Shown: positions 37,001 to 45,718 of the stretch, piece after piece
Layout: every line of letters starts with the position of its first letter
Numbering within the stretch: position 1 is the first letter of the stretch
Assembly: GCF_011759375.1 (NCBI RefSeq)
Contig: NZ_JAARML010000001.1
Coordinates: 2,232,001-2,296,000, forward strand
From: Paraflavitalea devenefica
GTDB taxonomy: Bacteria > Bacteroidota > Bacteroidia > Chitinophagales > Chitinophagaceae
DNA: 64,000 bases
Direction of reading: 5' to 3'
Made by a program: the position numbers and the translations under genes
The notes under the pieces: generated by a model
Database searches by the model: none
Told to the model about the DNA's origin: nothing
What the model saw: only the letters and a program-made list of their open reading frames with translations

Positions 37001-37322
37001 ATCTAATGAATACCAGCAGCCCACGCGTACTTCCGATGTGCCTACCTATTGGGAGACGCTGGGCTATCGTGATGGCAGCTTTGTACGCATCCGGAATATT
37101 TCGCTTACTTACCGGGTGCCGCAGTCGCTGCTGTCAAAAGTAAAGGCCAACTCCATGTCGGTATATATTAATGCCGTGAATCCATTCCTGTTCCATAATA
37201 AATCACCGTACGACCCTGAAACGATCCAGTATACGGAGCAGTTCAATTCCACTACCAATAACCCCGGTCCCAACTCTTACAGTTTCAGAAGTTTTGTGGT
37301 AGGGGTAAGACTGGGCCTGTAA
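34026..37322 (+). CDS. SusC/RagA TonB-linked outer-membrane channel of the rhamnogalacturonan locus
   Basis: The 1098-residue protein has an N-terminal signal segment and a carboxypeptidase-like domain (ITGIILNEKNEPLVGATVAV). The TonB-box region LEDVVVIGYGTRKKGDVTGS is classic. The plug has TQALQGRVAGVEAM, NEPLYVVDGIPV and IDVLKDASATAIYGVRGANG. The barrel ends in FRSFVVGVRLGL. It would import rhamnogalacturonan oligosaccharides together with the SusD encoded 34 bp downstream. It heads the locus and is preceded by a tandem-decamer promoter. Confidence 0.94.
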   Translation: MEKSQLHAYGICIILLICLHPFSVFPKSNDSPPFKDHFVNDGFLTDPPPRFDTTITGIILNEKNEPLVGATVAVRRTGTSATTNDKGAFSLPVPGANVTLVVSHIGYLSQEIKLNNNTSITVTLVAEAKALEDVVVIGYGTRKKGDVTGSTASINSEKIRSVPVTNVTQALQGRVAGVEAMASSFRPGSGSRIRIRGNRSLSASNEPLYVVDGIPVSYTIDDMNPLDIETIDVLKDASATAIYGVRGANGVIQITTKKGKAGKVSIEYSGSVSFENLLKDLPVFSAPELMDAWRQAFSADRVYNATQNTSQPNNYYPNAAADINLFDGDVYTLAVIKAAYQWRVFDRANNIYIAVKRPTTQEEKTVLANLKLPVLDSVDLYDPSKVKGYNWQDGAIRQGITNSHNITITAGSDKIRASFNAGYFNQKGIEYGQDYTRYTIGNNTEFKPARFLTFGNSITYSNSVQNIGPSMYGAASGQLPFAQPYDSTGKFLLYAGGDQNIVNPMNDVNTVFNEMKVSRIFGNVYGEVNLLKGLRYKAVFGIDSRNSRQGQFNGSLSSVRQGGAASASHTITNSISWVYDNLLYYDFKIKKDHSFNITLLHEMQSLNKTDVLALSANNLIFEEQKWYSLNRNTLGVTTGSGSYSAQQLLSYMGRIDYNYKNKYYLTLSNRYDNSSVLAEGSKGQWFPSAAVAWRLDNEAFFANQNVVSTAKLRVGYGLVGNSSIPPYRTNGPLDFTNYNWTNGTAVVGLAPTTFKTPNLTWEKTATINAGIDFGFLGNRITGSVDVYKSSTTDQLQEMRIPSANGVSTMYINLGEVSNKGIDVSLSSVNINKGGFTWTTDIVFSKNKESIVTIDGTNNNNLLNLWMVGQPIRVYYNYVSDGIYQYGDTAKGGYLKDYLWTKGTNAANTLYRPGKIRVRDINGDTLLDGNDKTVLGYDNADWTGSITNTISYKNVEVSCLIYIRKGGMYRVPRPGLVGRFQSSRVNYWTPTNPSNEYQQPTRTSDVPTYWETLGYRDGSFVRIRNISLTYRVPQSLLSKVKANSMSVYINAVNPFLFHNKSPYDPETIQYTEQFNSTTNNPGPNSYSFRSFVVGVRLGL

Positions 37323-37356
37323 GCAAATCAATTGTTTGCCAAAAAAAGAACAACCA

Positions 37357-39351
37357 ATGAAAATACTATATAAAATAACGGTAATAGCTGTCCTGATCAC
37401 CATCGGTACGGTGGTTTCCTGTAAGAAGTTTATCAAGGAAGACCTGGTCACTACTTTAACGATGGATTATTATAAGACCGATCAGGGTATGGAAGATCTG
37501 GTGAAATCGGCTTATGCGCCCTTGCGCTGGAAATTTGAAGGAGAACAATCTTATGCGCTCTGGAATTTTGGCACCGATGAATTCCGGCTGGGTGATCAGT
37601 TTAACAATGAACATTGGAATAAATACAATTCCCTCCTGAATCCCAACGGTTCGGACGGATTTGTGAATACCCTTTGGACCAATAGCTATGCAGGTATCAA
37701 CCGCTGTAATTTGGGAATAGAACTGATCAGCGCTTTTACCGATGCCAATTCCCGCCTGCTGGGCACACCTGCCCAGCGTAATCAGCGCATAGCAGAATTA
37801 AGGGCCTTGCGCGCTTATTATTTCTTCCAGCTTGTGCAGCAGTTTGGTGGTGTACCCCTGGTGAATCAATCTTCGGATACGCTGCGTACTGAATTTCCCC
37901 GGGCGAGCGTGGCAGCTATTTATGAGCAGATCATTGGCGACCTGCGAAGCGTAGCGCCGGTACTTTCCTATGCGATACCCAGCGAGCGTGGCAGGATATC
38001 CAAATCTGTAGCCTACCACTTCCTCGCAAAAGCCTACCTTACCAGGGCCAGCGCTGTTACAGAGGCCCGCGGCCAGAAAGCAACCGATCTGGACAGCGCC
38101 ATCATCTATGGTGATTCGGTCATTAAAGCAGGCGCCCATAACCTGGAGGCTAACTATGCCAATCTCTACAGCGCCAGCTATGCCAATCACACGCCACCCA
38201 AGCCCGGCTTTGATGGTGCTACACCTTTGGGTGATGCCTCCAAGCTGGCGGCCAATAACAACAGCACAGAGATCATTTTTGCTGCCCAGTTCAGTAATAA
38301 CCTGGCGATTGCCGGAAGTGGCAACCGCGTACACTTGTATTATCCCACACAGTACGATGCAGGTATTCCGATCCCCGGCATGATCCGCGATGCTTTTAAT
38401 GGAAGGCCTTTCCGCCGCTTACGGCCCACGGATTATACCATTGATATATTCGACAGGATAAATGATTCCCGGTTCTTCAAATCTTTTCAAACAGTATATT
38501 ACAGGAATGCTCCTACCAGTCATGCCAATTCCGCGGCCATCCCGGTGTTTACGGCTGCCAATGCACCCAGCCCCGACCTGGTGGGTAAGAAGATGGTGGG
38601 TATCGGTGATACAGCCGGCCTCTTCGTAGTGAATACGATCGACCGGCCCTTTACGCTTATCGACAGTGCGAAGTTCCGTGCCCGGGTATACGCCCGTTAT
38701 AAACAGCGGACACCTTCATCGCCTATCACTTCTGATTTCTCAGACAATAAATATTTAACCCTGATAAAATTCCTCGATGGCGTGCGCCTTACTGCCGACC
38801 TGCAGGAAGAAAGAGGTATCCGAAACGGCACACTGGCCAGGGTGGCGGAAACTTACCTCATCGTGGCCGAAGCTTATGGACGCAAGGCGGATTATGCGAA
38901 AGCACTGGAATACGTGAATGTAGTACGGAAAAGGGCAGCTTATAAGGCGGGTGAACCAAAGAACCCGCACCATTGGTTATTCTATGGAGGTACAGAAGGA
39001 GACGTGAACAGTACAGAAACAGCCATGCAGGCTACAGCAGCCTTGTTTACGACCAATGCCGCCAGCGAAATGTATCCGCCCACCGTTAGCTCCACGGAAG
39101 AACGCTTCATTCATTTCATGCTGAATGAAAGGACCCGTGAACTGTGCGGCGAGTTGTACCGTTGGGAAGACCTGGCCCGTACAGAGTCTTTGTATGCCAG
39201 GACAAAACTGTACAATGCGGATGCCACTAACCTGTCACCATTCCATAAACTCAGGCCCATACCCCTTCCGCAGATCATTTCATTAAAGATCAACGGAAGG
39301 CCATTGACGGGGGAGGAAATCACAGCCTATCAGAACGCGGGCTACAATTAA
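37357..39351 (+). CDS. SusD/RagB-family outer-membrane lipoprotein of the rhamnogalacturonan locus
   Basis: The 664-residue lipoprotein starts at the ATG at 37357 (MKILYKITVIAVLITIGTVV, then SC lipobox). An upstream TTG was rejected. SusD features include MEDLVKSAYAPLRW, IAELRALRAYYFFQLVQQFG and the C-terminal FMLNERTRELCGELYRWEDL. It is longer than the usual 500-580 residues. It should bind rhamnogalacturonan oligosaccharides at the surface. A terminator-like hairpin with a T-rich tail follows 35 bp after the stop, separating the SusC/D pair from the enzyme genes. Confidence 0.92.
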   Translation: MKILYKITVIAVLITIGTVVSCKKFIKEDLVTTLTMDYYKTDQGMEDLVKSAYAPLRWKFEGEQSYALWNFGTDEFRLGDQFNNEHWNKYNSLLNPNGSDGFVNTLWTNSYAGINRCNLGIELISAFTDANSRLLGTPAQRNQRIAELRALRAYYFFQLVQQFGGVPLVNQSSDTLRTEFPRASVAAIYEQIIGDLRSVAPVLSYAIPSERGRISKSVAYHFLAKAYLTRASAVTEARGQKATDLDSAIIYGDSVIKAGAHNLEANYANLYSASYANHTPPKPGFDGATPLGDASKLAANNNSTEIIFAAQFSNNLAIAGSGNRVHLYYPTQYDAGIPIPGMIRDAFNGRPFRRLRPTDYTIDIFDRINDSRFFKSFQTVYYRNAPTSHANSAAIPVFTAANAPSPDLVGKKMVGIGDTAGLFVVNTIDRPFTLIDSAKFRARVYARYKQRTPSSPITSDFSDNKYLTLIKFLDGVRLTADLQEERGIRNGTLARVAETYLIVAEAYGRKADYAKALEYVNVVRKRAAYKAGEPKNPHHWLFYGGTEGDVNSTETAMQATAALFTTNAASEMYPPTVSSTEERFIHFMLNERTRELCGELYRWEDLARTESLYARTKLYNADATNLSPFHKLRPIPLPQIISLKINGRPLTGEEITAYQNAGYN

Positions 39352-39386
39352 TGAGCGCAGTCTTAGTTAGTAGAATAGCAAGCAAC

Positions 39387-39417
39387 GGACGTGTCAATTT
39401 TTATTGACCGTCCTTTT
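39387..39417 (+). terminator. Terminator or attenuator between SusD and the enzyme genes
   Basis: GGACG-tg-TCAAT pairs with ATTGA-c-CGTCC around TTTT, followed by TTTTGTTTTG. It lies 35 bp after the SusD stop and would reduce read-through into the GH105 gene. Confidence 0.7.
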
Positions 39418-39482
39418 GTTTTGTTGGAAGGCACGAGAAAGACCGGGATGGTTGAGAAGAGATAAAACATATATTGCACCAT

Positions 39483-40829
39483 ATGAATAATTCAATGAAA
39501 CGTATATTATTTTCCTGCTTGCTTTGTGCAGCACTTCCTGCCTTTGCGCAAAAAGCCAATGATGTAACAGCACCGTTGCATGCCCTGAAAGTAAACTACC
39601 CGGTACCTTATGATCCACCTGCTCCTGAAGCGGTGAAAAAAGTACTGGACAGGATATATGATTACCTCGATGCCGTCACGCCTCCGCAATTTATTAATCG
39701 TAATTCCGGAGCTGTACTGTCCAGTCTAAGCGGGGCCGATACCAGCACTATCTTCAAGCCCGGCGATTTTCGCCTCACCAGTTATGAATGGGGTGTTACC
39801 TATAGCGGTATGCTGCAGGTGGGAGCAGCGACTGGTGATAAGAAATACATTGATTATACAACCCGCCGTATGCAATTGCTGGCAGATGCGGTACCTGTTT
39901 TCAAACCGCTCTTTGAAAAATACAAGAACCGTAGCAATCCGCTGCGTTCGGTCATTGACCCGCATGCGCTGGATGATGCCGGGGCTATGTGCGCTGCTAT
40001 GATCAAAACAGAACGTGCCGGCGCCGTAAAGAACCTCCGGCCGCTCATTGACAATTTCATGCAGTACATCTTTACCAAAGAATTCAGGCTGCCCGATGGT
40101 ACCCTGGCCCGCAACCGGCCGCATCCCAATACCATCTGGCTCGATGATCTTTATATGGCCGTGCCGGCCCTGGCGCAAATGGGCAAGCTCACCGGTGATC
40201 AGAAATATTTCGATGACGCCGTAAAGCAGATCACGCAGTTTTCTGAACGCATGTTCAATAAAGAAAAGAATGTGTATATGCATGGCTGGGTACAGGGCAT
40301 GCAGGAACATCCGCAATTTCATTGGGCAAGGGCCAACGGATGGGCCATTATGACAAAAGTGGAATTGCTGGATGTATTGCCGGAAAATCATCCCGGCCGC
40401 GCCAAAGTGCTGGAGCTGTTACGTGCTCATATAAAAGGGCTCGCGGCTTATCAGTCAGGCTCAGGCTTCTGGCACCAGTTGCTGGACCGCAATGACTCTT
40501 ACCTCGAAACATCTGCTACAGCCATCTATACTTATTGCATTGCCCATGCCATTCAAAAAGGATGGATTGATCCTGTAGCGTATGGCCCCATGGCATTGTT
40601 GGCCTGGAATGCTGTATCTACCAAAGTAAATGATAAAGGACAGGTAGAAGGCACCTGCGTGGGCACCGGTATGGGATTTGAGCCAGCCTTTTATTACTAT
40701 CGTCCGGTAAATGTATATGCCGCGCATGGCTATGGCCCTGTATTACTGGCTGGCGCCGCTATTTATGATTTATTGCAGAAAAATAAATACAGGATCAACG
40801 ACAGCGCGCTGCAGTATTATGAGAAATAG
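39483..40829 (+). CDS. GH105/GH88-type unsaturated rhamnogalacturonyl hydrolase
   Basis: The 448-residue protein has a signal peptide (MKRILFSCLLCAALPAFAQ); the ATG four codons later (39495) is an equally good start. It has the (alpha/alpha)6 fold of GH105: SYEWGVTYSGMLQ, then the catalytic-type IWLDDLYMAVPALAQMG and FHWARANGWAIM. The enzyme removes the unsaturated galacturonyl residue left by rhamnogalacturonan lyases. It acts on products of the PL11 enzymes encoded further right, probably in the periplasm. Confidence 0.9.
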   Translation: MNNSMKRILFSCLLCAALPAFAQKANDVTAPLHALKVNYPVPYDPPAPEAVKKVLDRIYDYLDAVTPPQFINRNSGAVLSSLSGADTSTIFKPGDFRLTSYEWGVTYSGMLQVGAATGDKKYIDYTTRRMQLLADAVPVFKPLFEKYKNRSNPLRSVIDPHALDDAGAMCAAMIKTERAGAVKNLRPLIDNFMQYIFTKEFRLPDGTLARNRPHPNTIWLDDLYMAVPALAQMGKLTGDQKYFDDAVKQITQFSERMFNKEKNVYMHGWVQGMQEHPQFHWARANGWAIMTKVELLDVLPENHPGRAKVLELLRAHIKGLAAYQSGSGFWHQLLDRNDSYLETSATAIYTYCIAHAIQKGWIDPVAYGPMALLAWNAVSTKVNDKGQVEGTCVGTGMGFEPAFYYYRPVNVYAAHGYGPVLLAGAAIYDLLQKNKYRINDSALQYYEK

Positions 40830-40870
40830 AATATAGAATTCAGAATCCAGTATTCAGAATAATACAATGT

Positions 40871-42193
40871 ATGAAACATTTTATAGCACTGCTTGCTTGC
40901 CTTACTTCCTTGTTACTGAATGCCCAAACCAATGCCTGGCGCTTTGACCTCGGTACAGGCCCCACTGCTGCCGGTTATACCGCCGTAGGCCCTACCACTT
41001 TTTACAATGAACAAACCGGTTATGGCTTTGAGCGCGGAGCCGACCTGATCGCTACTGACAGAGGCGGCAAGGATGCATTGCGCAGTGATTTTATTACCAG
41101 TGACCTTCCTTTCCAGTTTTCGGTAAAACTGCCGGAAGGCAATTACAATGTGACTGTTATCCTGGGGGATGCAGACAGTGTCACGGTAGCTACCATCCGT
41201 GCCGAATGCCGTCGTATGATGGTGCAACAGGTCACAACAAAGAAGGGAAAGTTTGCCACCGTATCCTTTACCGTGCATGTGCGCGACTCATTGATACAGG
41301 GTACCAACCGGAAAGTGCGGTTAAAGCCGCGTGAGCTCAATTACCTGCATTGGGACAATAAGCTTACGCTGGAGTTCAATGATGCCCGTCCTAAAGTGTG
41401 CGCCGTTGAAATAACTCCAGTACAGGATGCCATCACGGTATTCCTCGCAGGCAACTCCACGGTGGTAGACCAGGCCGAAGAACCTTATGCTGCCTGGGGG
41501 CAGATGATCCCGGCTTTCTTTCAACCGGGTAAAGTTGCCATTGCCAACTATGCAGAATCGGGGGAGGCGCTCAACAGTTTCCTGTCTGCCCGCCGCCTGG
41601 AAAAAGTATTGAGTCTTATGAAGCCCGGTGATTACCTCTTCATTGAATTTGGCCACAATGACCAAAAGCAGAAAGGAGAAGGCATAGGTCCTTTTACTTC
41701 CTACAAGCGCGACCTGAAATTCTTTATTGATGAAACCCGTAAGAAAGGTGGTATACCGGTGCTGGTTACTTCCATGCACCGCCGCAACTTCGACAGTACC
41801 GGGAAAGTGATCAATACCCTGGGTGATTATCCTGCGGCAGTAAGGCAAACGGCTGCCGAAGAAAAAGTAGCGCTTATTGACCTCAATAATATGAGTAAGA
41901 CTTTATATGAAGCCTGGGGCCCTGATAAAAGTCAGTTGGCCTTCGTCATCTATCCTGCCCGTACCTTCCCGGGCCAGGAGAAAGAGCTAAAAGACAATAC
42001 TCATTTCAATCCCTATGGCGCTTATGAAATAGCCCGTTGTATTGTACAGGGTATTAAGGATAATAAGCTGGACCTTGCCCGGTACATTAAAAAAGACGTC
42101 CGTTCTTTTAATCCTGCAAAGCCCGATGACATCAGGAAGTGGCATTGGCCGCTCAGCCCAAGGATGAATGTGGCAAAGCCGGATGGGAATTAG
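40871..42193 (+). CDS. CE12-type rhamnogalacturonan acetylesterase with N-terminal beta domain
   Basis: The 440-residue secreted protein has a signal peptide (MKHFIALLACLTSLLLNAQ). Residues about 20-185 form a galactose-binding-like beta domain (WRFDLGTGPTAAGY ... KLTLEFND). The C-terminal part is an SGNH esterase with block I FLAGNSTVVDQ, block III IEFGHNDQ and block V DNTHFNPYGA. It would remove acetyl groups from galacturonic acid in rhamnogalacturonan-I. Block I has GNS where many SGNH enzymes have GDS; the Ser, Asp and His needed for catalysis are present. It lies 41 bp after the GH105 gene. Confidence 0.88.
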   Translation: MKHFIALLACLTSLLLNAQTNAWRFDLGTGPTAAGYTAVGPTTFYNEQTGYGFERGADLIATDRGGKDALRSDFITSDLPFQFSVKLPEGNYNVTVILGDADSVTVATIRAECRRMMVQQVTTKKGKFATVSFTVHVRDSLIQGTNRKVRLKPRELNYLHWDNKLTLEFNDARPKVCAVEITPVQDAITVFLAGNSTVVDQAEEPYAAWGQMIPAFFQPGKVAIANYAESGEALNSFLSARRLEKVLSLMKPGDYLFIEFGHNDQKQKGEGIGPFTSYKRDLKFFIDETRKKGGIPVLVTSMHRRNFDSTGKVINTLGDYPAAVRQTAAEEKVALIDLNNMSKTLYEAWGPDKSQLAFVIYPARTFPGQEKELKDNTHFNPYGAYEIARCIVQGIKDNKLDLARYIKKDVRSFNPAKPDDIRKWHWPLSPRMNVAKPDGN

Positions 42194-42200
42194 GAGTTTA

Positions 42201-42245
42201 CAGGATAGGTCAGGATGATTCAATAACTGTAGGGGCCTACTTTAG
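42201..42245 (+). promoter_or_regulatory. Tandem decamer plus -7-like box upstream of the GH106 gene
   Basis: CAGGATAGGT and CAGGATGATT (42201-42220), a 17-bp spacer, then TACTTTAG (42238-42245), 38 bp before the ATG at 42284. Decamers, spacing and box match the site upstream of the SusC gene, so a second promoter for the enzyme genes is likely here. Confidence 0.7.
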
Positions 42246-42283
42246 ACATCCGGTAAAACGCTAAATCGTTGCTATATGAAACC

Positions 42284-45154
42284 ATGAAAAAATTATCATT
42301 CATTGCCTGTTTGCTTCTTGTTACTGCCGTGCAGGCGCAGATCAAATGGCCAGCCATTACCCAAACTGCCAAACCCTGGACACGCTGGTGGTGGGAGGGC
42401 AGTGCTGTCAATAAAGCCGGTCTCAGCGGTTTGATGCGGCAATACCAGGAGGCTGGTCTCGGTGGATTGGAAATAACACCTATCTATGGTGTGCGGGGTG
42501 CCGAACAGCAATTCATTCCTTTCCTCTCCACGAAATGGGTGGGTATGCTGGAATATACCTTACAGGAAGCGAAACGCCTCAATATGGGCATCGACATGGC
42601 CACTGGTACCGGCTGGCCCTTTGGCGGTCCCTGGGTTACACCCGAAGATGCCTGTAAAAATGTGAACCTGAAAACATGGAACCTCAAAGGAGGTGAACAG
42701 CTTACAGAGAAAATTACCTTTACCCAACAACCGCTGGTGCGTACCGTGAGCGGTAAACCGGTAGATATAAAAACATTGACCTGGCCCATTGCTACCAATA
42801 AGAACCTGCAGGAATATGCTTTTGACCAGGTACGTTATGAAAAGCAACTGCCAGTGACCCTGTTGATGGGGTATGATGAGCAAGGGAATAGCCAGGACCT
42901 TACTGCTAAAGTAAGTGCCGACGGAACACTTAACTGGACAGCGCCTGTGGGCAACTGGACCCTGTATGGGTTGTTCCAGGGATGGCATGGTAAAATGGTT
43001 GAACGTGCTGCGCCCGGCGGCGAGGGAGATGTAATAGACCACTTTTCCTTACCGGCCTTGCAACATTACCTGCAATACTTTGATAAAGCCTTTGCCGGTA
43101 AAGGTGTAAAAGGCATCCGCTCCTTTTTCAATGACTCGTATGAAGTGGATGATGCGCGCGGGCAAGCCAACTGGACACCGGGTATACTGCAGGCCTTTCA
43201 GCAACGGCGCGGCTACGATCTCCGGAAAGAACTGCCTGCTCTCTATGGCAAGGATACCAAAGAGAAGAACGAGCGGGTGTTGAGCGACTACCGGCAAACC
43301 ATTTCTGAATTACTGCTGGAAAAATTCACTACACCCTGGCACAGTTGGGCCAAAGCAAAAGGGGCGCTCATCCGCAACCAGTCGCACGGTTCACCGGCCA
43401 ATATCTTAGACCTCTATGGCGCTATTGATATTCCGGAAACAGAAGGCACTGATATCTTACGGTTTAAATTTGCTACTTCCACGGCACATGTGATGGGCAA
43501 GCCATTGGCCTCCGCAGAAGCTGCCACCTGGCTCAATGAACATTTTCTGTCTACCCTGGGCGATGTGAAGCTGGCATTGGACAAATACTTCGTTGGTGGA
43601 GTGAACCATATCTTCTATCATGGCACCAACTACTCTCCTAAAGATGATCCCTGGCCGGGCTGGTTATTCTATGCCGCCGTACACTTCCATCCCAACAATC
43701 CCTTCTGGAAAGATTTCCCAACACTCAATCAATACGTAGCGCGTTGCCAGTCGTTCCTGCAGGCCGGTAAACCGGATAATGATGTGTTATTGTACTTCCC
43801 CATCTACGACCGTTTTGCCGAACCGGGCCGCGACCTCCTGCATCACTTCGATGGCATGGAAGGTTTTGAGAACACTGATTTTAAAAACAGCGCTGCCTGG
43901 ATGCTGGAAAAGGGTTATGCTTTTGACATATTCTCCGATAAGCAACTGCAACAGGTAAAGAACAATGGTACAGGCTTATTGTCGGGTGGTAATGCTTACA
44001 AGACCATCTTGCTGGCTGAAACCAAATACCTGCCGCTGGAAACCCTGCAAAAGCTGGTAACATTGGCACAGAACGGCGCCACGGTTATAGTACATAAAAC
44101 ATTACCCGGTGATGTACCTGGTTATGGAACACTTGATAAACGCCAGGCTGCCTTTAAGAACTTGTTGGCCCAATTAAAGTTTACAAGGGCCAATGGTATG
44201 CAACAGGCAGTTCTTGGTAAAGGGAAGTTTATACTGGGTGATAATCTTCAACAACTGTTGACCGCTGCGAAAGTACCGCAGGAAACCATGGCAGCACAAG
44301 GATTACAGTGTATACGCAGAACGATACCCGGCGGCGGTAAATATTATTTCATTACCAATACGGGCAAGCAACGCGTGGATAGCCTGGTGAACATCAGCAC
44401 TGCTGCTGACCATGTTGCGCTGTTCGATCCCATGCAGGGAAGGCAGGGAAGGGCGGTTGTGCAGAAAGAGACCGGTGGACAGACCGCTGTTTACCTGCAA
44501 CTCAACCCGGGCGAAAGTTGCGTGTTGCAAACAGCAGCCAAATCTCCGGGTGGTGAGGTCTTCCCTTATTATGGTGCTACCGGTAAAGCCATTAAGATCG
44601 AAGGCACCTGGAATGTGTCATTCATCAGCGGTGGGCCCGTATTGCCTGCAGCTACTACCACTACACAGCTCACTTCCTGGACCGAATGGCCGGGAGAAGA
44701 AGTAAAGAAGTTTTCTGGTACGGCTGTCTATAAAATAACATTTGCGGAGCCTGCTGCAGAAACGGATTACTTCCTGCTGGATCTGGGCAACGTACAGGAA
44801 TCGGCCGAAGTATTCCTGAATGGCAAACGGATAGCCACCTTAATAGGCCCGGTATTCCAAACAGTGATTTGGGCGGGTGATCTGAAAGCCAGTAACCTGC
44901 TGGAAATAAGAGTAACCAATGGCATGGCCAACCGCATTGCCGATATGGATAAAAAAGGAGTGGGTTGGAAGAAATTTTACAATACCAACTTCCCGGCCAG
45001 GCTGCCGGCCAACCGCGGAGCGGACGGATTATTCACGGCCGTGAACTGGACACCAAAGGCTTCCGGGCTGACAACAGAGGTTACACTTACGCCAATCGTG
45101 TTTATAGATAAGCTGAAAATTAAGCAACCGGACCCGTCGCGTATAATAGAATAA
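42284..45154 (+). CDS. GH106-type alpha-L-rhamnosidase
   Basis: The 956-residue secreted enzyme has a signal peptide (MKKLSFIACLLLVTAVQAQ) with the ATG at 42284; the TTG at 42269 was rejected. GH106 hallmarks are PWTRWWWEGSAVNKAGLSG near the N-terminus, then GGLEITPIYGV, MATGTGWPFGGPWV and GVNHIFYHGTNYSP. A C-terminal GH2-like sugar-binding sandwich is present (FLLDLGNVQESAEVFLNGKR). It would release terminal L-rhamnose from rhamnogalacturonan, supplying the rhamnose operon at the left of the window. Its own tandem-decamer promoter lies directly upstream. Confidence 0.92.
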   Translation: MKKLSFIACLLLVTAVQAQIKWPAITQTAKPWTRWWWEGSAVNKAGLSGLMRQYQEAGLGGLEITPIYGVRGAEQQFIPFLSTKWVGMLEYTLQEAKRLNMGIDMATGTGWPFGGPWVTPEDACKNVNLKTWNLKGGEQLTEKITFTQQPLVRTVSGKPVDIKTLTWPIATNKNLQEYAFDQVRYEKQLPVTLLMGYDEQGNSQDLTAKVSADGTLNWTAPVGNWTLYGLFQGWHGKMVERAAPGGEGDVIDHFSLPALQHYLQYFDKAFAGKGVKGIRSFFNDSYEVDDARGQANWTPGILQAFQQRRGYDLRKELPALYGKDTKEKNERVLSDYRQTISELLLEKFTTPWHSWAKAKGALIRNQSHGSPANILDLYGAIDIPETEGTDILRFKFATSTAHVMGKPLASAEAATWLNEHFLSTLGDVKLALDKYFVGGVNHIFYHGTNYSPKDDPWPGWLFYAAVHFHPNNPFWKDFPTLNQYVARCQSFLQAGKPDNDVLLYFPIYDRFAEPGRDLLHHFDGMEGFENTDFKNSAAWMLEKGYAFDIFSDKQLQQVKNNGTGLLSGGNAYKTILLAETKYLPLETLQKLVTLAQNGATVIVHKTLPGDVPGYGTLDKRQAAFKNLLAQLKFTRANGMQQAVLGKGKFILGDNLQQLLTAAKVPQETMAAQGLQCIRRTIPGGGKYYFITNTGKQRVDSLVNISTAADHVALFDPMQGRQGRAVVQKETGGQTAVYLQLNPGESCVLQTAAKSPGGEVFPYYGATGKAIKIEGTWNVSFISGGPVLPAATTTTQLTSWTEWPGEEVKKFSGTAVYKITFAEPAAETDYFLLDLGNVQESAEVFLNGKRIATLIGPVFQTVIWAGDLKASNLLEIRVTNGMANRIADMDKKGVGWKKFYNTNFPARLPANRGADGLFTAVNWTPKASGLTTEVTLTPIVFIDKLKIKQPDPSRIIE

Positions 45155-45197
45155 AAGCTAATTTGGGGCTATTCTCAACCCGCAAAAAATACATTCT

Positions 45198-45632
45198 ATG
45201 CGTATCAAACTAATGAGCTTGTTATTCATGGTAAACCTTATCACTATGACTGTTACAGCACAAAGCAAAGACGAAGCAGCCGTGGCTGCTGCCGTAGAAA
45301 CACTCCGGCAAGCGATGGTCAGTGGCGAAAAAGCATCCCTGGAAAAAATAGCAGATGATAAATTAAGCTATGGCCATTCCGGCGGTAAGATAGAAGACAA
45401 GGCGGCTTTTGTGGAAGCCATTGCCAGTGGCAAATCTGACTTTGTGTCGATTGACCTGACTGAGCAAACCATCACCGTATCGGGCGATGTGGCCGTTGTA
45501 CGTCACAAGCTGGCCGCACAAACCAATGATGGCGGTAATCCCGGCTCTGTAAAACTGGCCATCCTTACTGTATGGAAAAAACAGGGAAAAGAATGGAAAC
45601 TGCTGGCCAGGCAGGCAGTGAAATTAGTCTGA
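45198..45632 (+). CDS. Secreted NTF2-like (DUF4440/SnoaL-type) small protein
   Basis: The 144-residue protein has a signal peptide (MRIKLMSLLFMVNLITMTVT). Its NTF2-like fold has helix AAVAAAVETLRQAMVSGEK, then LSYGHSGGKIEDKAAFVEAI and the strand TVWKKQGKEWKLLARQAVKL. Proteins of this kind recur inside Bacteroidota polysaccharide loci without a proven role. It lies 43 bp after GH106 and 86 bp before a GH43-like gene, apparently in the same transcript. Confidence 0.8.
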   Translation: MRIKLMSLLFMVNLITMTVTAQSKDEAAVAAAVETLRQAMVSGEKASLEKIADDKLSYGHSGGKIEDKAAFVEAIASGKSDFVSIDLTEQTITVSGDVAVVRHKLAAQTNDGGNPGSVKLAILTVWKKQGKEWKLLARQAVKLV

Positions 45633-45718
45633 ACCATGATTTAAAAGATTTATAGGATTAGTAGGAATAGATGCCGGTGAATAGGAAGCACTGCCGATTG
45701 CCGGTAAAAAGTATTACC

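Noticed and set aside
39434..39476. Possible decamer site upstream of the GH105 gene (CGGGATGGTT then TATATTG)
   Set aside because: Only 8 of 10 decamer bases match, the spacer is 16 bp, the box lacks one T, and it would leave only 6-18 nt before the start codon.
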